Positions 10,616-22,930 of a stretch of DNA of 64,000 nt are shown here, in pieces. The DNA comes from Bubalus kerabau. Taxonomy: Eukaryota; Chordata; Mammalia; Artiodactyla; Bovidae. The translations under genes and the position numbers were made by a program. The DNA lies in assembly GCF_029407905.1 (NCBI RefSeq), contig NC_073635.1, positions 42,523,501-42,587,500 on the forward strand, given 5' to 3'. Position 1 is the stretch's first letter, and each line of letters begins with the position of its first letter. The notes under the pieces are model-generated. The model was not told the origin of the DNA. It saw only the letters and a list, made by a program, of their open reading frames with translations, and made no database searches.

Positions 10616-12026
10616 CACTTGGTGAATTGCTTTCCCATTATTCCAGAGTGCAGAAACATTTCAATTAGTTTTTTTTTTTTATTTCTCTTAAAAGGAATTT
10701 GTCTTTAATTTATTGCTGTATCAGTGTGGTGGGTGAAGGGAGAGAAGGAGAGTCTAGATTTATTCTACCTTCTTGCTGATATCCCTTCATGTTTCCTTTT
10801 ATGTTTTGGGGAAGTAGGAAAACAGTGGCAGGAGAATTTACCATCACACATCTGGCCATTGTTTGAAATAGTACAAGATAACCACTCCTGATTTTCAATT
10901 CAATTCTCTGACAGCAAAAATCTTGTAAGCCTTGTATACTATTCACCATCCATTAAATACCTCAGCATATAATGTTTCTTCAGTACTCTACTCGGCTTAA
11001 AAGAAGGGATTTTTTTTTTTTAATATACTTTTAATTTAAGTTTAATAAAACAAAAATCTTGACCTTGTAGACAACTAGAATGTAATTTGGAAAAAAACAA
11101 AGAATGAAAATAGCATGAAGTATTTTAGCTTGCAATTTGACTTCTGTCACACTATTTTCAATTCACATAAATGTAGGAATGAGCAGAAAATGAAAAAAAA
11201 AAAACCTGAGTCATTCAATTAAAGCCAACTTGGTTATTATTTTAAGACAATAGTATTAGCTTTGAATAGTCTTAATGCTGATAATGCTTTAGTAAAATTA
11301 ATAATAATACTTATTAAGTTTATTAATGTTATTTTATAATAACATGGTCTAGTGATAGAGACTGAACAAAACTATTTTGAGAAACAAAATCAACTACAAC
11401 ATTGTTAAACATAGCTGGTATTCAAAATGTACCAAAAAATGACTCCAAAGGAGTGTTCTAACTTGGAAAAGAAATGGCATAATATTTGTAGAGCATTAGC
11501 AAATGTGTCAGTCTAAGTTCAGCTAGTTTCAAGGATAGTTGGTCAAAATGGTTCTCCCAAGAGGTAAGAAACATTTTTGGCATTTAACAAGTAGTGAGTG
11601 GGTAATTCAGCTTTAGGAAGGGGAGAGGAGTGGTATAGTGACCAAGGCTAAGGTTAAGGTCAAGAAAGGCTTCAAAAAACAGATGTAGAAATTAGTCATG
11701 AAAGAGCCATAGCAGATAACTATAGTCCTCATGTCCTCTTATAGCCCCTCTTTTTGGTTAGTGAGGAAATGGAGTGTCATTGTTTTGAATAAATAGGTTA
11801 ATTTGAGAATGATTAATGTTTTGGGGCCTTTATATAATTTTTATAGGTCATGAAGGTCACACCTCTACCATAAGACAAAAATAACAATTTATTTCATTTA
11901 TATTTATTTCCTTTATTAAACAGTACACATCCTTACTTGTTTAATTACTGCTTTCTTACTAATTTAAAACATTTGTTTTGGGTCTCTTGAAGACACCCTG
12001 ACTTTGTAGTCCAATTTGAACGGACA
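10616..12026. other. Unassigned intergenic sequence
   Basis: AT-rich with homopolymer runs (T near 10669, A near 11199). I see no recognisable repeat or gene. A 79-codon minus-strand ORF at 10710-10949 has no domain signature. Confidence 0.6.
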
Positions 12027-12235
12027 TTCCCTGGTGGCTCAGATGGTAAAGCGTCTGTCTATGATGCGGGAGACCCAGGTTCGATTCCTGGGCTGGGAAG
12101 ATCCCTTGAAGAAAGAAATGGCAATCCACTCCAGTACTATTTCCTGGAAAATCCCGTGGACAGAGGAGCCTGGTAGGCTACAGTCCATGGGGTAGCAAAG
12201 AGTCGGACAGGACTGAGCGACTTCACGTTCAAGAT
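12027..12235 (+). mobile_element. Bov-tA SINE
   Basis: Well-preserved tRNA-Glu-like head (TCCCTGGTGGCTCAGATGGT through GGTTCGATTCCTGGG, B-box-like at about 12079-12090), GGCAATCCACTCCAGTA core and AGTCGGACAGGACTGAGCGA end. The low divergence suggests a fairly young copy. No clear target-site duplication. Confidence 0.95.
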
Positions 12236-12635
12236 CCTTATGAATTTTTAATCTTCCAACTTAATCTTTATTAAAACTGCAGAGGGAAAATAAATATCCT
12301 TTTCTCCACTCTTCCTGCTTCGCAACATACCTCCCTCTATTTCAGCCATGATTGTGCTTGCATAGGGCTCCCTGAGGTGATGGTTCTAAGTCTTAACTTA
12401 TGAAAAGAGAATAGGAAACACTGATTCAAATGCTCCATACTATAAAAGCATTAAAATCCATAGTTAAAGATTTTCTCAGGAAACATAATGATTATAAAGA
12501 TGTGTTAATAATCTCTGAAATTAACTCTGCTTGCCATTGTTAATTCTTTTCAATTCTTCCAGCTCAGCTCCAACATCACTTATTTCAGAGAATGATACCT
12601 GGATTGATTTCTATCTCTCACAAATACCAGGTCCT
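12236..12635. other. Unassigned intergenic sequence
   Basis: Nothing recognisable between the two SINEs. Confidence 0.6.
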
Positions 12636-12646
12636 GTCTTCTGATT

Positions 12647-12914
12647 GGAGAAGGCAATGGCACCACTGCAGTACTGTTGCCCGGAAAATCCCATGGACGG
12701 AGAAGCCTGGTAGGCTGTAGTCAGGCTAAGAGTCAGACACGACTGAGCGACTTCACTTTCACTTTCCACTTTCCACTTTCATGCATTGGAGAAGGCAATG
12801 GCAACCCACTCCAGTGTTCTTCCCTGGAGAATCCCATGGACGGAGAAGCCTGGTAGGCTGCAGTCCATGGGGTCACACAGAGTCGGACACGACTGAAGCG
12901 ACTTAGCAGCAGCC
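12647..12914 (+). mobile_element. Bov-tA2 SINE with 11-bp TSD
   Basis: Two GGAGAAGGCAATGGCA core units separated by a CTTTC/CCACTTT-rich linker, ending in GACTGAAGCGACTTAGCAGC. GTCTTCTGATT is repeated at 12636-12646 and 12915-12925, defining the exact ends. Confidence 0.95.
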
Positions 12915-12925
12915 GTCTTCTGATT

Positions 12926-14189
12926 ATAGGCTTTCAGAGCATTATATTCATATCCCTCAAATCATATACTTATTATAATGATTACATTATTTGTTTAAAG
13001 TAGTTTTTCTTTAGACATCACATAATTGATAAATACAAAATTTATCTTCTCCACATTATCATTGCAGAGTAGAGTTTCTGGCACATAACCTATGGAAATT
13101 AAGTATTATGAATGATATTTTTTTACTACTTTTTCTTTTCTGTGCCTGTTCCCAGGTGACAGCAAATTCATATTCCCTATACTTATAGACTTATTTTCTT
13201 TTCAAATGTTTTAATATTCCCAATATTTAAGGGAATAATAAAGTGATAAAGCAGGTTAGGCAGGATTTTACTTCCCATTTGTCTATTTCTGCCCTGTATT
13301 TTTATTGTATGATTTTATGCATTGAATTTTTCTTTCAGCTACTGTTAGTCATTAAAAGTGAACGTTACTGTCCTCACCTTTAGAAATTTTCCTAAATAGC
13401 ATTAAAACTGAAAAAATAATTAAACTCAAGTTCAGTATTATATTCATAATAATTTAAGTTATATTTTCCTTTGACATGTTAAGGATACTTTTGTTAATTT
13501 CTATTTTTGATACTGAATTATAGAAAATCCTTCTCACTGTAAGTTATACTATTTTGTGGTCTTTTTAATTAGGATTGGATGTAGTTTAAATGGACTTTTC
13601 TTTAGATAAAGCATTCCTAAATTTATGCAATGCTTAGCTGAATGTTTTTGTTCTCATTTTGTGGTTGTCAGTGCTTCTAACTTAGAGAAATACCAATTCT
13701 AATTTACAAGGTATAGAAAGGCTTTCAAATTAAAAATTAAAGCTTTCCAAACTGAAGTGAATTTCTGGAGTTAAATTATTCTATACAATACAAAGTTTCA
13801 CTACAAATTTATTAATATTGGAAATAGCATTGTGTGTCGATTTACATTTCAAATAAGAAACACAAATAGTTGGATGTAAAACATTTATTCCATGGAATAA
13901 GATGTTTGCACATTTTATATATATATACAATATAAGTAAAACTAGCTATAGTAAATAAAGGCATGAATCATGTCAACACTATAATCATGACACTGGTTAG
14001 AACATTTTTTATTTACTATTGCCCATGTGTATAAATGTTAAACCAACTATGTAAGCTTGGATCTTTTTTTTTTTTTTTAGAATGGGGGAAGAGGAAATCA
14101 TTTAAGTCTATCTGAAATTATCAGGGTTATTTTTACTGAAGTTATATTTTCTTTGAGGACTATTTCTGGTGTTGTAAAAATGAAATAAG
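12926..14189. other. Unassigned AT-rich sequence
   Basis: No gene or confident repeat. A weak MIR/L2-like tail (GTTTCTGGCACATAACC) is visible near 13075-13092, a short TA run at 13918-13928 and a T run near 14066-14079. Confidence 0.6.
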
Positions 14190-14290
14190 ATTGTTGTTCA
14201 GTCACTAAGTCATGTTTGACTCTCTGCGATTCCATGAACTGCAGCACATCAGGTTTCCCTGTCCTTCACTGTCTCCTGGAGTTTGCTCAT
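14190..14290 (-). mobile_element. BovB 3' terminal fragment, antisense
   Basis: About 100 bases equivalent to the reverse of the BovB 3' end (GTTGTTCAGTCACTAAGTCA, then CTGCAGCACATCAGGTTTCC). It could be a severely 5'-truncated BovB or a derived SINE sharing the tail. Confidence 0.8.
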
Positions 14291-14445
14291 ACGTTATCAG
14301 AAGTGAGAAAAACATGTGCAAGTAGCCCTATCATTCAGTGTATACTTCCATCCCTCCAAACTGAAGGCACTTGGCATTCTTATAGCTTCACTCACACACC
14401 TCTGCTTTTCTTGTGTAACTGAGCCAGAGCATGCGTTTTTTCTTG

Positions 14446-14469
14446 TTTTTTTTTTTTTTTTTTTTTTTT
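14446..14469. repeat. Poly-T tract
   Basis: A run of about 24 T. It may be the tail of an antisense retroposon, but I cannot identify a body beside it. Confidence 0.9.
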
Positions 14470-14554
14470 GCCATCAGTATTCATGTATTACTTCTTGGCC
14501 TAATAGACTGAAATTCCCATAATGACAGGAATTTATTTTACCTGTTTACCAACG

Positions 14555-14594
14555 ATCCTAAAGATGCCTAAAGCATCCTAAAGATGCCTAAAGC
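14555..14594. repeat. Perfect 20-bp tandem duplication
   Basis: ATCCTAAAGATGCCTAAAGC occurs twice head to tail (14555-14574, 14575-14594), just beside an old MIR. The lack of any mismatch marks it as recent, such as a slippage duplication. Confidence 0.95.
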
Positions 14595-14738
14595 AGCATC
14601 TGGTGTATAATGGTTTGAAAACTATTATAGAGATTCTATTGTTATCCTTATTTAACTGAAGGGGTAACTGAGGTAGTAAGAGGTTAAGTGACTTGTACAA
14701 GGTCATATAGACAGTAAGTAATGAAGCCCCCAGAAGAC
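14592..14738 (+). mobile_element. MIR SINE (ancient), sense
   Basis: Matches the MIR core order: CTATTGTTATCCTTATTTAA, then GGTAACTGAGG, AGAGGTTAAGTGACTTG and AAGGTCATATAGACAGTAAG. Highly diverged, as expected for a pan-mammalian repeat. Confidence 0.8.
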
Positions 14739-16989
14739 TTTTCAAGGTGAATTGCATAGGGTTCATATTATGAAATACTTGCAAAATTAAAATTTTGTTT
14801 TTATAAGAAGAAAGAAAGGTGTGTGTGTGTGTGTGTGTGAGGAGGAGTTAGTAAGAGAAAGAGAAAAAAGCCCAGACATCATTACTGAGATAAAAAAGCA
14901 CCTTTAGAGTCACTTTTTGAGAAGGCAAATAATAGGACATAAATGTTTAGGAAAGAATGTATGTTGACTTTCCTGTCTTGGAGTATAGTAGACTGATATT
15001 TTTGAAAAAAAAAATTCTTGATTTAAAAAATATTTTTAAATGCAGCCATAAGTTGTCAAGAAAGGAAAATGTGTATAAAAACTCAGAAAAGCAAACTGAG
15101 CCCTCAAGCTTGTTTAAGCTCTGTAGGCACTTGATGAATCTATTGAATTTCACTTCATTGTGGATTTCACAGACTCAGTAGAGCCCAGAGGGAGGACAAA
15201 GGTCTGGGAGTACGTGGTGCTCATGTACCTGGAGGAGGAGGTGCTGGAGTGTGGCACCTGCTCGCCTATTGAAAACTAAAGGTGACCTGGCTGGACCTCT
15301 TGCCTTGGCTGTGCAGTTTCTGGGTTTCTGGAGAAGATGTAAGTAGATTTATTCTGTAGGGTTTTTATTTGATTATGAAAAAAAAATAAAAAACACAAAT
15401 CAGGTACTGTGTTTCAGTTTAATATTGCTTTAATTGCAAAACAGCTTTTGTGGTTGTCAAATAAAAACTGTAAATAGGGAGTGTAGTTCAAGCCATCCTG
15501 CCTGAGCAGTTCCTAACTGCAGGGTCTAAAATAAATTAAGGGACAGAGAGTGTTCTGGGAGGTAATGATTGACTATGACAGAGATGTGGCATCAGAGACA
15601 TTCAGATGTGTCACATAATGTCAGTTATATAGGGTTGGAGGGAGAGTACTGACTCCAATTTCAGGGGTTTGCTCTCAGTGCCACATGGCCCATTGGCTCG
15701 GACATATCCCCCGTGTTCATGTTGAGTGCTGGTGGTGCCTGCTGTGTGGCCAGTGCACCATGAAACTGTCTTGAAATTTGTGTACTACCTTTAGTTTTAT
15801 CAAATTATATATACAATTATTAAAGAATATGTGGTTTATTAACAGGAAAGATTGATACATTACCGTTGTGAGAACAGCTTATAGATGTTTAGATTTTTGT
15901 GTGTGTGTAACAGGGAAGATTCAGTCATCACTGGAGTATTTTAGAGTCTCAAGGACATCAGAATGAATTTTTTTTTAATAATATGTCTTCAAAGTTTTGC
16001 CTCAACATCTAGAAAAGGATTCATTTTCTTCTTTCAAACCAGTTAAGTATTCTGAGTGAATCAAGTCACTGATTTGCCTCTGACCTTTTAGACAAGTTGT
16101 CATTTTTGTTGTTGGTAAAATAGTGTACCTATTGTTAATCTGAATTTGCAGTGACTATGTCTTAGAGTATTCATAAATGGTGAACTCAGTTTCTGAAATT
16201 AAGCTTTTTATTTGCAATTGTCTGAAAAAAAGGAGAGAGATTGGAGACAAAGACAAGGACCTTCCCAAGTGGCATATTGAAAAATCTGCCATAGAGTCAG
16301 AATCTCTGGTGGGAAAAATAGCAGGTTAAAATTGATCTAGGAAAAAAAAAATCATTCTCTTCCCAGGGGAAAATAAGGACCAAAAAAAAAAAATCTTCTT
16401 TAAACTTTGATGTTTAGTAGTGGGCATTAGAGTATTCTCTGATAGTTCGAAATCAAGTTGACTTGATTTTTTTTACCTTGTATTCTTATTATCCAGATAT
16501 TACCAAGGTAATAAAAAAGGCTAAGCTTAGTTATATCTGACTTTAGGAGACTCATATACATGACAGAGGCAAATACCAACCTATTTTTGAGTAACATCAC
16601 ACCATCTTAGTTTTCAAGTTCTGTCACCCAGGAAATTGCATATAATTGACATACACATATCATTTTAAAGAAACTTAAAATTTCCCATTCTGTCCCTAAA
16701 CTTCCAAGGAATTAATGAGAGATGACAAGGACCCAAAAAGAAAAACAAACAAACAAACAAACAAACAAAAAAAAAACAAAAAAACAGAATCAGATGTGTG
16801 AAGACAAGAGGTTTTGAAATTAACAGAGAATATTAAGCAATTTATCATGCTTCAACATTAAAGGTAAAAAATGATAAAATGGGTAAATGACTATCATATG
16901 TGTAAAGGAACCCAAACAAAACTACTAGAAACACACATGCATACATACACATATGTGTGTCTATTGATGTGAGTAGAGAAGTCTTTGTT
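14739..16989. other. Unassigned intergenic stretch with a (GT)n tract and a GC-richer patch
   Basis: (GT) repeat at 14819-14839. The patch at 15180-15345 is GC-richer than its surroundings and ends in GTAAGT, but no frame resembles a protein I know. The rest is AT-rich without named repeats. Confidence 0.55.
16742..16787. repeat. (AAAC)n simple repeat
   Basis: AACAAACAAAC units followed by an A-rich run. Confidence 0.95.
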
Positions 16990-19045
16990 CCATGATCCAT
17001 GGAGACAGAGAGGCTACCTGAGCTGGGTGCATCTTGTGTTAGCTTTCAGGTTGGTGCCCTCAGGTGTTTGATATCTCTGTGTGAGGAAGGGGACGTTCAA
17101 GGCTTTAAAGGAAGCAGTGTTTTTCCAGGTTTAGCACTTGTGGCAGGATATCTCTTGAGGGTGCTGACTGGCCTCCTAGTGGCCTTGGGTATGTCCTCTC
17201 TCCATGTATAGACCCTTGATGATTGTAGAGCTTCAACAGGAAGCCAACCACAACAAACATCCTGCACTAAACAGATCACCTCTGAATGCCTGTGGCCAGA
17301 GAATCCCATTCTCCACCTAAGACTCCAGAACATAGTAACACTGATGAATGGAGTCCCACTATAGCAAGCTACACAGCCCAGGAATACTCTTAGTTATGGC
17401 AGGCTGAAGACTTCCTTTTCCAATTGAAAGTACGGTATGGGGAGGGAGGTGGGAGGGGGTTTCAGGATAGGGAACACGTGTACACCCATGGCGGATTCAT
17501 GTTCAGGTATGGCAAAACCAATTCAATATTGTAAAGTAATTAGCCTCCAATTAAAATAAATAAATTTAAATTAAAAAAAAGAAAGTACACATTCCAGGTG
17601 ACCTGACCTAGGAAGCTGTCATCTATCCCCACAGGCAGCTCCAATAGGAACAAATATATGCCCAGTAGGACCAGATTGAATAAACTCGCCAAAATAGAAC
17701 ATCAAATTAAATTTTCTTTGGAAACACAGAACACAAAAATAGGTCAAAATCTGCATTTTAAACCGAAAAAGAGTCACTGCTTGAAAAAAATAAAAGGTTT
17801 AAATTGTACTTAGAATATCCTAACATCATAAACTCTCCATGATTCAGTTAAAAAAAAATATCCATCATATCAAGAACTAGGGAGATAGCAACTTGAATGA
17901 GAAAAAAATCAACAGACTCCAACACCAACATGAATCAGACATTGGAATTACCTGACAGGGATTTTCTAGCAATGGTCATAGAAATGCTTCAACAAGAAAT
18001 TATTTTCAAAACAAATTTAAAAATAGGTAATTTCATCAAATAAAGATAAACTATAAAAAACAAATGAAATTACAGAAGTGAAAGAAACAACTAAAATTTT
18101 TTAAACTTATATATTACTAAATTGGTTTTACCATTGGATAAGTAATATTTACTATTTTAGATAATAGTAAATACTAATACTATTTTAGGTATAGGTAAAT
18201 TTTTATTGTTACTGAATAAGTTTTTACTAGTGAAGTGAAAATGACAGCAAATAGAAACTGTGAATTTGAGAGAAGATCAATAGAATTAACCCAATATGAA
18301 AAGCAGAGAAATTAGAGTAAAAAAGAAAAAAAAAGAAACTATAGTATGTATGGAGCAATAACACAATATCCAATATTTGTATTGTCAGAGTCCCAGAAGG
18401 AAAGAAAGAAAGAAAGAAAATGACGAAAAAAATTAATTTGAAAAATAATGGCTGATGATTTCTTACATTCCACAAACTACATAAATCTACAGATTAGAAA
18501 ATAGGAAAATTACTTGAACAGATATTTTGTCAGAGTTCATGTAGATGGCAACATAAAAACACATTCAGTATCATTAGGCAATTGGGAAATGTAAATTAAA
18601 ACCACAATGAGAGATCAATACAAACTCATCAAATGGCTACTTTATTTTTAAAAAAGACAACACCAAATACTGCAGAGGACATGGAGAAACTGGATGACTC
18701 AAACAATGCTGGTGGAAATGTAAAATGGTAAATCCCCTCTGGAAAAGAGTTTTAAAATTTCTTGTAAATTTAGCATGAAATTACCATATTACCAGCAATG
18801 TTACTCTTGGGCATTTATCACAAAAAATTAAAAATTATATTCACACAAAACCTACTACATGAATGTTCATTTCAGGTTTATTCATGTTATCCTCAATGGA
18901 AACAATACAGATGACTTTTAATAAGTGAATGGCCAAACAAATTCTGATACATTCACAAGGAAGAGATACAGATGACTAATAGATAAGCAGTTTGGATGAA
19001 ACTCCAGGAAATTATTCTGAGTAAAAAGAAGTCAATCCACAAAGG
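16990..19045 (+). mobile_element. Ancient L1 (L1M/HAL1-like), sense: ORF1 and ORF2 3' end
   Basis: From about 17600 the sequence follows the old L1 5' and ORF1 order in sense: ATTACCTGACAGGGATTTT, AGAAATGCTTCAACAAGAAA, then GTCAGAGTCCCAGAAGGAAA and ATAATGGCTGATGATTTCT. At about 18500 it switches to the ORF2 C-terminal end (GAGGACATGGAGAAACTGGA, CATTCACAAGGAAG), so the ORF2 body is missing. The part 16990-17420 is probably 5' UTR. It is split by a younger L1 3' end at 17434-17580 and by BovB at 19046. It is the sense counterpart of the antisense copy at 3260-5990. Confidence 0.7.
17434..17580 (+). mobile_element. Ruminant L1 3' end, 5'-truncated, 8-bp TSD
   Basis: GGTATGGGGAGGGAGG through GGCAAAACCAATTCAATATT and an A-rich tail. 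GAAAGTAC flanks it at 17426-17433 and 17581-17588. Inserted into the ancient L1. Confidence 0.9.
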
Positions 19046-19361
19046 GTTCAGTTCAGTGCAGTTCAGTCGCTCAGTCGTGTCCGACTCCTCGACCCCATGA
19101 ATCGCAGCACGCCAGGCCTTCATGTCCATCACCAACTCCCAGAACTCACTCAGACTCACGTCCATCGAGTCAGTGATGCCATCCAGCCATTTCATCCTCT
19201 GTTGTCCCCTTCTCCTCCTGCCCCCAATCCCTCCCAGCATCAGAGTCTTTTCCAATGAGTCAACTCTTCACATGAGGTGGCCAAAGTACTGGAGCTTCAA
19301 CTTTAGTATCATTCTTTCCAAAGAAATCCCAGGGCTGATCTCCTTCAGAATGGACTGGTAA
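19046..19361 (-). mobile_element. BovB 3' end, antisense
   Basis: TTCAGTTCAGTGCAGTTCAG start, then reverse complement of the C-terminal ORF2 part (minus-strand ORF of 100 codons at 18953-19255 overlaps it). It stops at the equivalent of the ILKEISPG stretch. The old L1 appears to resume after it, so it is younger than that L1. Confidence 0.92.
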
Positions 19362-19378
19362 TTCTATTTATATAAGGA

Positions 19379-19489
19379 TGGGGAACACATGTACACCATG
19401 GCAGATTTATGTCAATGTATGGCAAACCCAATACAATATTGTAAAGTAATTAGCCTCCAATTAAAATAAATAAATTTATTAAAAAAAAG
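19379..19489 (+). mobile_element. Ruminant L1 3' UTR fragment, sense
   Basis: GGATGGGGAACACATGTACA through AATACAATATTGTAAAGTAA and an AATAAATTTATTAAAAAAAA tail. Severely 5'-truncated. Confidence 0.88.
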
Positions 19490-19518
19490 AAAATTATACA
19501 AGCAAAGAACAGATTACT

Positions 19519-19587
19519 CAGCTCAGTTCAGTCGCTCAGTCATGTCTGACTCTTTGCAACCCCATGGATTGCAGCATGCCAGGCTTC
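19519..19587 (-). mobile_element. Minimal BovB 3' fragment (about 69 bp) with TSD
   Basis: Only the reversed last 70 or so bases of BovB. CAGATTACT occurs on both sides (19510-19518 and 19588-19596), so this is a complete, extremely 5'-truncated insertion rather than a leftover of a larger one. Confidence 0.85.
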
Positions 19588-19630
19588 CAGATTACTGGAT
19601 TAATCTTTTTTACAGGGTAGTCAGGAATAT

Positions 19631-19852
19631 TGGTTTCCCTGGTAGCTCAGATGGTAAAGAATTCACCTGCCATGCGGGTGACCTGATTTCAATCCCTGGG
19701 TTGGGAAGATCCCCTGGAGAAGGGAACGGCTACCCACTCCAGTATTTTGGCCTGAAGAATTCCATGGACAGAGGAGCCTGGCAGACTACAATCCATAGGA
19801 TAGCAAATAGTCAAGACACGACTGAGAGACTTTCGCACACACATACATACTA
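19631..19852 (+). mobile_element. Bov-tA SINE with 10-bp TSD
   Basis: tRNA-like head GGTAGCTCAGATGGTAAAGA, core GGAGAAGGGAACGGCTACCC, tail ACGACTGAGAGACTTTCGCA. TCAGGAATAT lies at 19621-19630 and 19853-19862. Confidence 0.95.
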
Positions 19853-19862
19853 TCAGGAATAT

Positions 19863-20396
19863 AGAGCTGAGAGAGAGATGAACTAGTTATAAAAGAGCCA
19901 CAAGAGGGAACCTTGTGAATACCATATTGTTTTGTATCTTGACTCTGGTGGAGAATATGTGGACCTACACATATGATAAAATTACATAGAATTAGTACAC
20001 ACACCCACACACACATAGGGACAAAGAAAACCTAGGAAATCTGAAATAGGTCAATGGATTTTAAAATGTCAATATCCTGGTAATACTGTACCAGAGTTTT
20101 GTAAGAAGTTGTTGGTGGGAAACTGGGTAAAATTTACATAAGATCTCTCTCTGTATTACTTACAACTGCATATAAAGCTCTAATTATTGTAATATGCCAA
20201 CTTTAGCTCAATAGCACTGTTAAAGTAATATTAGATTAATGTACATATCTATAAAATAATTGTTTTATTCAACAAATCCATTTGTAAATGCAGAAAACAG
20301 TATCTACAAAGTCAAGTGAATCTAAAATTCCTGAATAACATTTAATGGGTTTAAATTTCATAGTAATATAATCATGTTTCTGTATTTATAGTGATA
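19863..20396. other. Unassigned intergenic sequence
   Basis: A short CA-rich run near 19998-20018; otherwise nothing recognised. Confidence 0.6.
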
Positions 20397-20720
20397 TAGG
20401 AGATCCAACCGTCCATTCTGAAGGAGATCAGCCCTGGGATTTCTTTGGAAGGAATGATGCTAAAGCTGAAACTCCAGTACTTTGGCCACCTCATGCGAAG
20501 AGTTGACTCATTGGAAAAGACTCTGATGCTGGGAGGGATTGGGGTCAGGAGGAGAAGGGTACAACAGAGGATAAGATGGCTGGATGGCATCACTGACTCC
20601 ATGGATATGAGTCTGAGTGAACTCGGGGAGTTGGTGATGGACATGGAGGCCTGGCATGCTGCGATTCATGGGGTCGAAAAGAGTCGGACACAACTGAGCG
20701 ACTTAACTGAACTGAATAAA
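20397..20720 (+). mobile_element. BovB 3' end, sense
   Basis: Sense copy of the last ORF2 part; 100 codons remain open (20445-20747) with GMMLKLKLQYFGHLMRRVDS and RRRRVQQRIRWLDGIT. Ends with TTAACTGAACTGAA. 5'-truncated. Confidence 0.93.
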
Positions 20721-21172
20721 GAATTAAAGAAAATATATTTCATTTAACCAGGCAATTTTTTTATCAGGAGCAGATTTTATCCACCATTTATTTGGGGAAT
20801 ATTCATATAAAACATTTTGATCAGTGTAACACACAAAATATTTGAGTAGAGCATTGAAAATACTTCTTAAGTGAAAATGTCTTCCTGGATGCCCCCTGGA
20901 AAATATGAAGATATATTATTAAATAATTCAGGAAAGGCATTGTTGTGGATTCAGAGATGATATGAGCCAAATATGGTATTTTGGAATAAATAAGCTCCTG
21001 TATAAACAAAGCTTAAAGCTTCTGAAACTTAACATCTCAATTATGAGGGCTATCAAATGTTTCAAGCAAGCTGTGGTCAAAGGCTAGGATTGTGTCATGA
21101 CTGAATTCATTGAGAGATTTTATTAAGTCCAGTATTTTATGCTGTAATTAAAAAGAAGTGCATATATATATA

Positions 21173-21208
<36 letters not shown>

Positions 21209-21585
21209 GCAATCTGGTTGCAGAGTTGACATTCTTATTACAACATTTATAAACCCAGTATTCTTCAACAGAAAAATGGATTACAGTGGTTAGAGTAGTA
21301 CTCATAATTTGATGAAGGGCTTGACTCTATTTTTAATGAGATTCAGTAAAGAACGAGTAGAATAATTTGCTTTAGGGCTGTAATGAGAATGCATATGTGT
21401 TCAGAAAATTTAGATGCATATAACCTAAATATTCCTAAGTAAGTAGAATATGTACTTCTTTGTTTCCTTTATACATTGCTTATTCTTTGCACAGTAATGT
21501 GCTAAAGAGATCTTTTGGTACATATCCTATTTTGATCTATTTTATATCTTTAAAGTATCTTATATCGAGCAAAATAAGTTTAAGA
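20721..21585. other. Unassigned sequence with microsatellite
   Basis: AT-rich; contains a (TA)n(TG)n tract at 21160-21206. No other repeat or gene recognised. Confidence 0.6.
21160..21206. repeat. (TA)n/(TG)n microsatellite
   Basis: About six TA units, GCG, then about 15 TG units. Confidence 0.95.
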
Positions 21586-22089
21586 TCAGTTCAGCTCAGT
21601 CATTCAGTCATCTCTGACTCTATGCGACACCATGGATTGCAGCATGCCAGGCCTCCCTGTCCGTCACCACTCCCAGAGTCTGCCCAAATTCATGTCCATT
21701 GAGTCGGTGATGCCATCCAACCATCTCATCCTCTGTTGTCCCATTCTTCTCCTGTCCTCAATCTTTCCCAGCATCAGGGTCTTTTCAAATGAGTCAGCTC
21801 TTCGCATCAGGTGGCCAAAGTATTGGAGTTTCAGCTTCTACATCCCAGTCCTTCCAATGAACACCCAGGACTTATCTCCTTTAGGATGGACTGGTTGGAT
21901 CTCCTGACAGACCAAGGGACCCTCAAGAGTTTTCTCAAATGCCACAATTCAAAAGCATCACTTGCTCGGTGCTCAGGTTTCTATATACTCCAGCTCTCAT
22001 ATCCATACATAACTACTGAAAAAACCATAGCCTTGATTACAGGGACCTTTGTTAACAAAGTTATGTCTCTGCTTTATAATATACTGTCT

Positions 22090-22361
22090 GCTGCTGCTGC
22101 TAAGTCGCTTCAGTCCTGTCTGACTCTGTGCGACCCCATAGACGGCAGCCCACCAGGCTTTCCCATCCCTGGGATTCTCCAGGCAAGAATACTGGAGTGG
22201 GTTGTCATTTCCTTCTCCAATGCCTGAAAGTGCAAAGTGAAAGTGAAGTCACTCAGTCGTGTCCGACTATAGCGACCCCATGGACTGCAGCCTATCAGGC
22301 TCCTCCATCCATGGGATTTTCTAGGCAAAACTACTAGAGTGGGGTGCCATTGCCTTCTCCG
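22090..22361 (-). mobile_element. Bov-tA2 SINE, antisense, 12-bp TSD
   Basis: CTGCTGCTGCTGCTAAGTCG start (reverse of the AGC-rich tail) and two reversed core units. AATATACTGTCT at 22078-22089 is repeated exactly at 22362-22373; deleting the SINE restores BovB. Confidence 0.96.
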
Positions 22362-22930
22362 AATATACTGTCTAGGTTGGTCAAAACTTTCCTTCCAAGG
22401 AGTAAACATCTTTTAATTTCATGGCTGCAATCACCATCTGCAGTGATTTTGGAATTCAAAATATATAAAGTCAGCCACTGTTTCCACTATTTCCCTATCT
22501 GCCATGAAGTGATGGCACCAGATGCCATGATCTTAGTTTTCTGAATGTTGAACTTTAAGCCAACTTTTTCACTCTCCTCTTTCACTTTCATCAAGAGGCT
22601 CTTTAGTTCTTCACTTTCTGCCATAAAGGTGTTATCTGCATATCTGAGGTTATTGATATATATCCCAGCAATTTTGATTCCAGCTTGTGCTTCATCCAGC
22701 CCAGCATTTCTCATGATGTACTCTGCATATAAGTTAAATAAGCAGGGTGACAATATACAGCCTTGACGTACTCCTTTTCCTATTTGGAACTAACTGGTAT
22801 GTCTAATTTGTTCCATGACCAGTTCTAACTTTTGCTTCCTGATCTGCATACAGGTTTCTCAAGAGACAGGTCAGGTGATCTGGTATTCCCATCTCTTTCA
22901 GAATTTTTCAGTTTATTGTAATCCACACAG

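Noticed and set aside
12030..12100. tRNA-like sequences with A/B boxes in many SINE heads
   Set aside because: They are tRNA-Glu-derived SINE heads with SINE bodies and tails, and no cloverleaf acceptor stem closes. Not tRNA genes.
15180..15345. GC-richer patch ending in GTAAGT, possible exon
   Set aside because: No frame with recognisable protein similarity and no convincing acceptor site; left unassigned.
17097..17333. Overlapping 70-78 codon ORFs near 17.0-17.3 kb
   Set aside because: They lie in what is probably old L1 5' sequence and have no domain signature.
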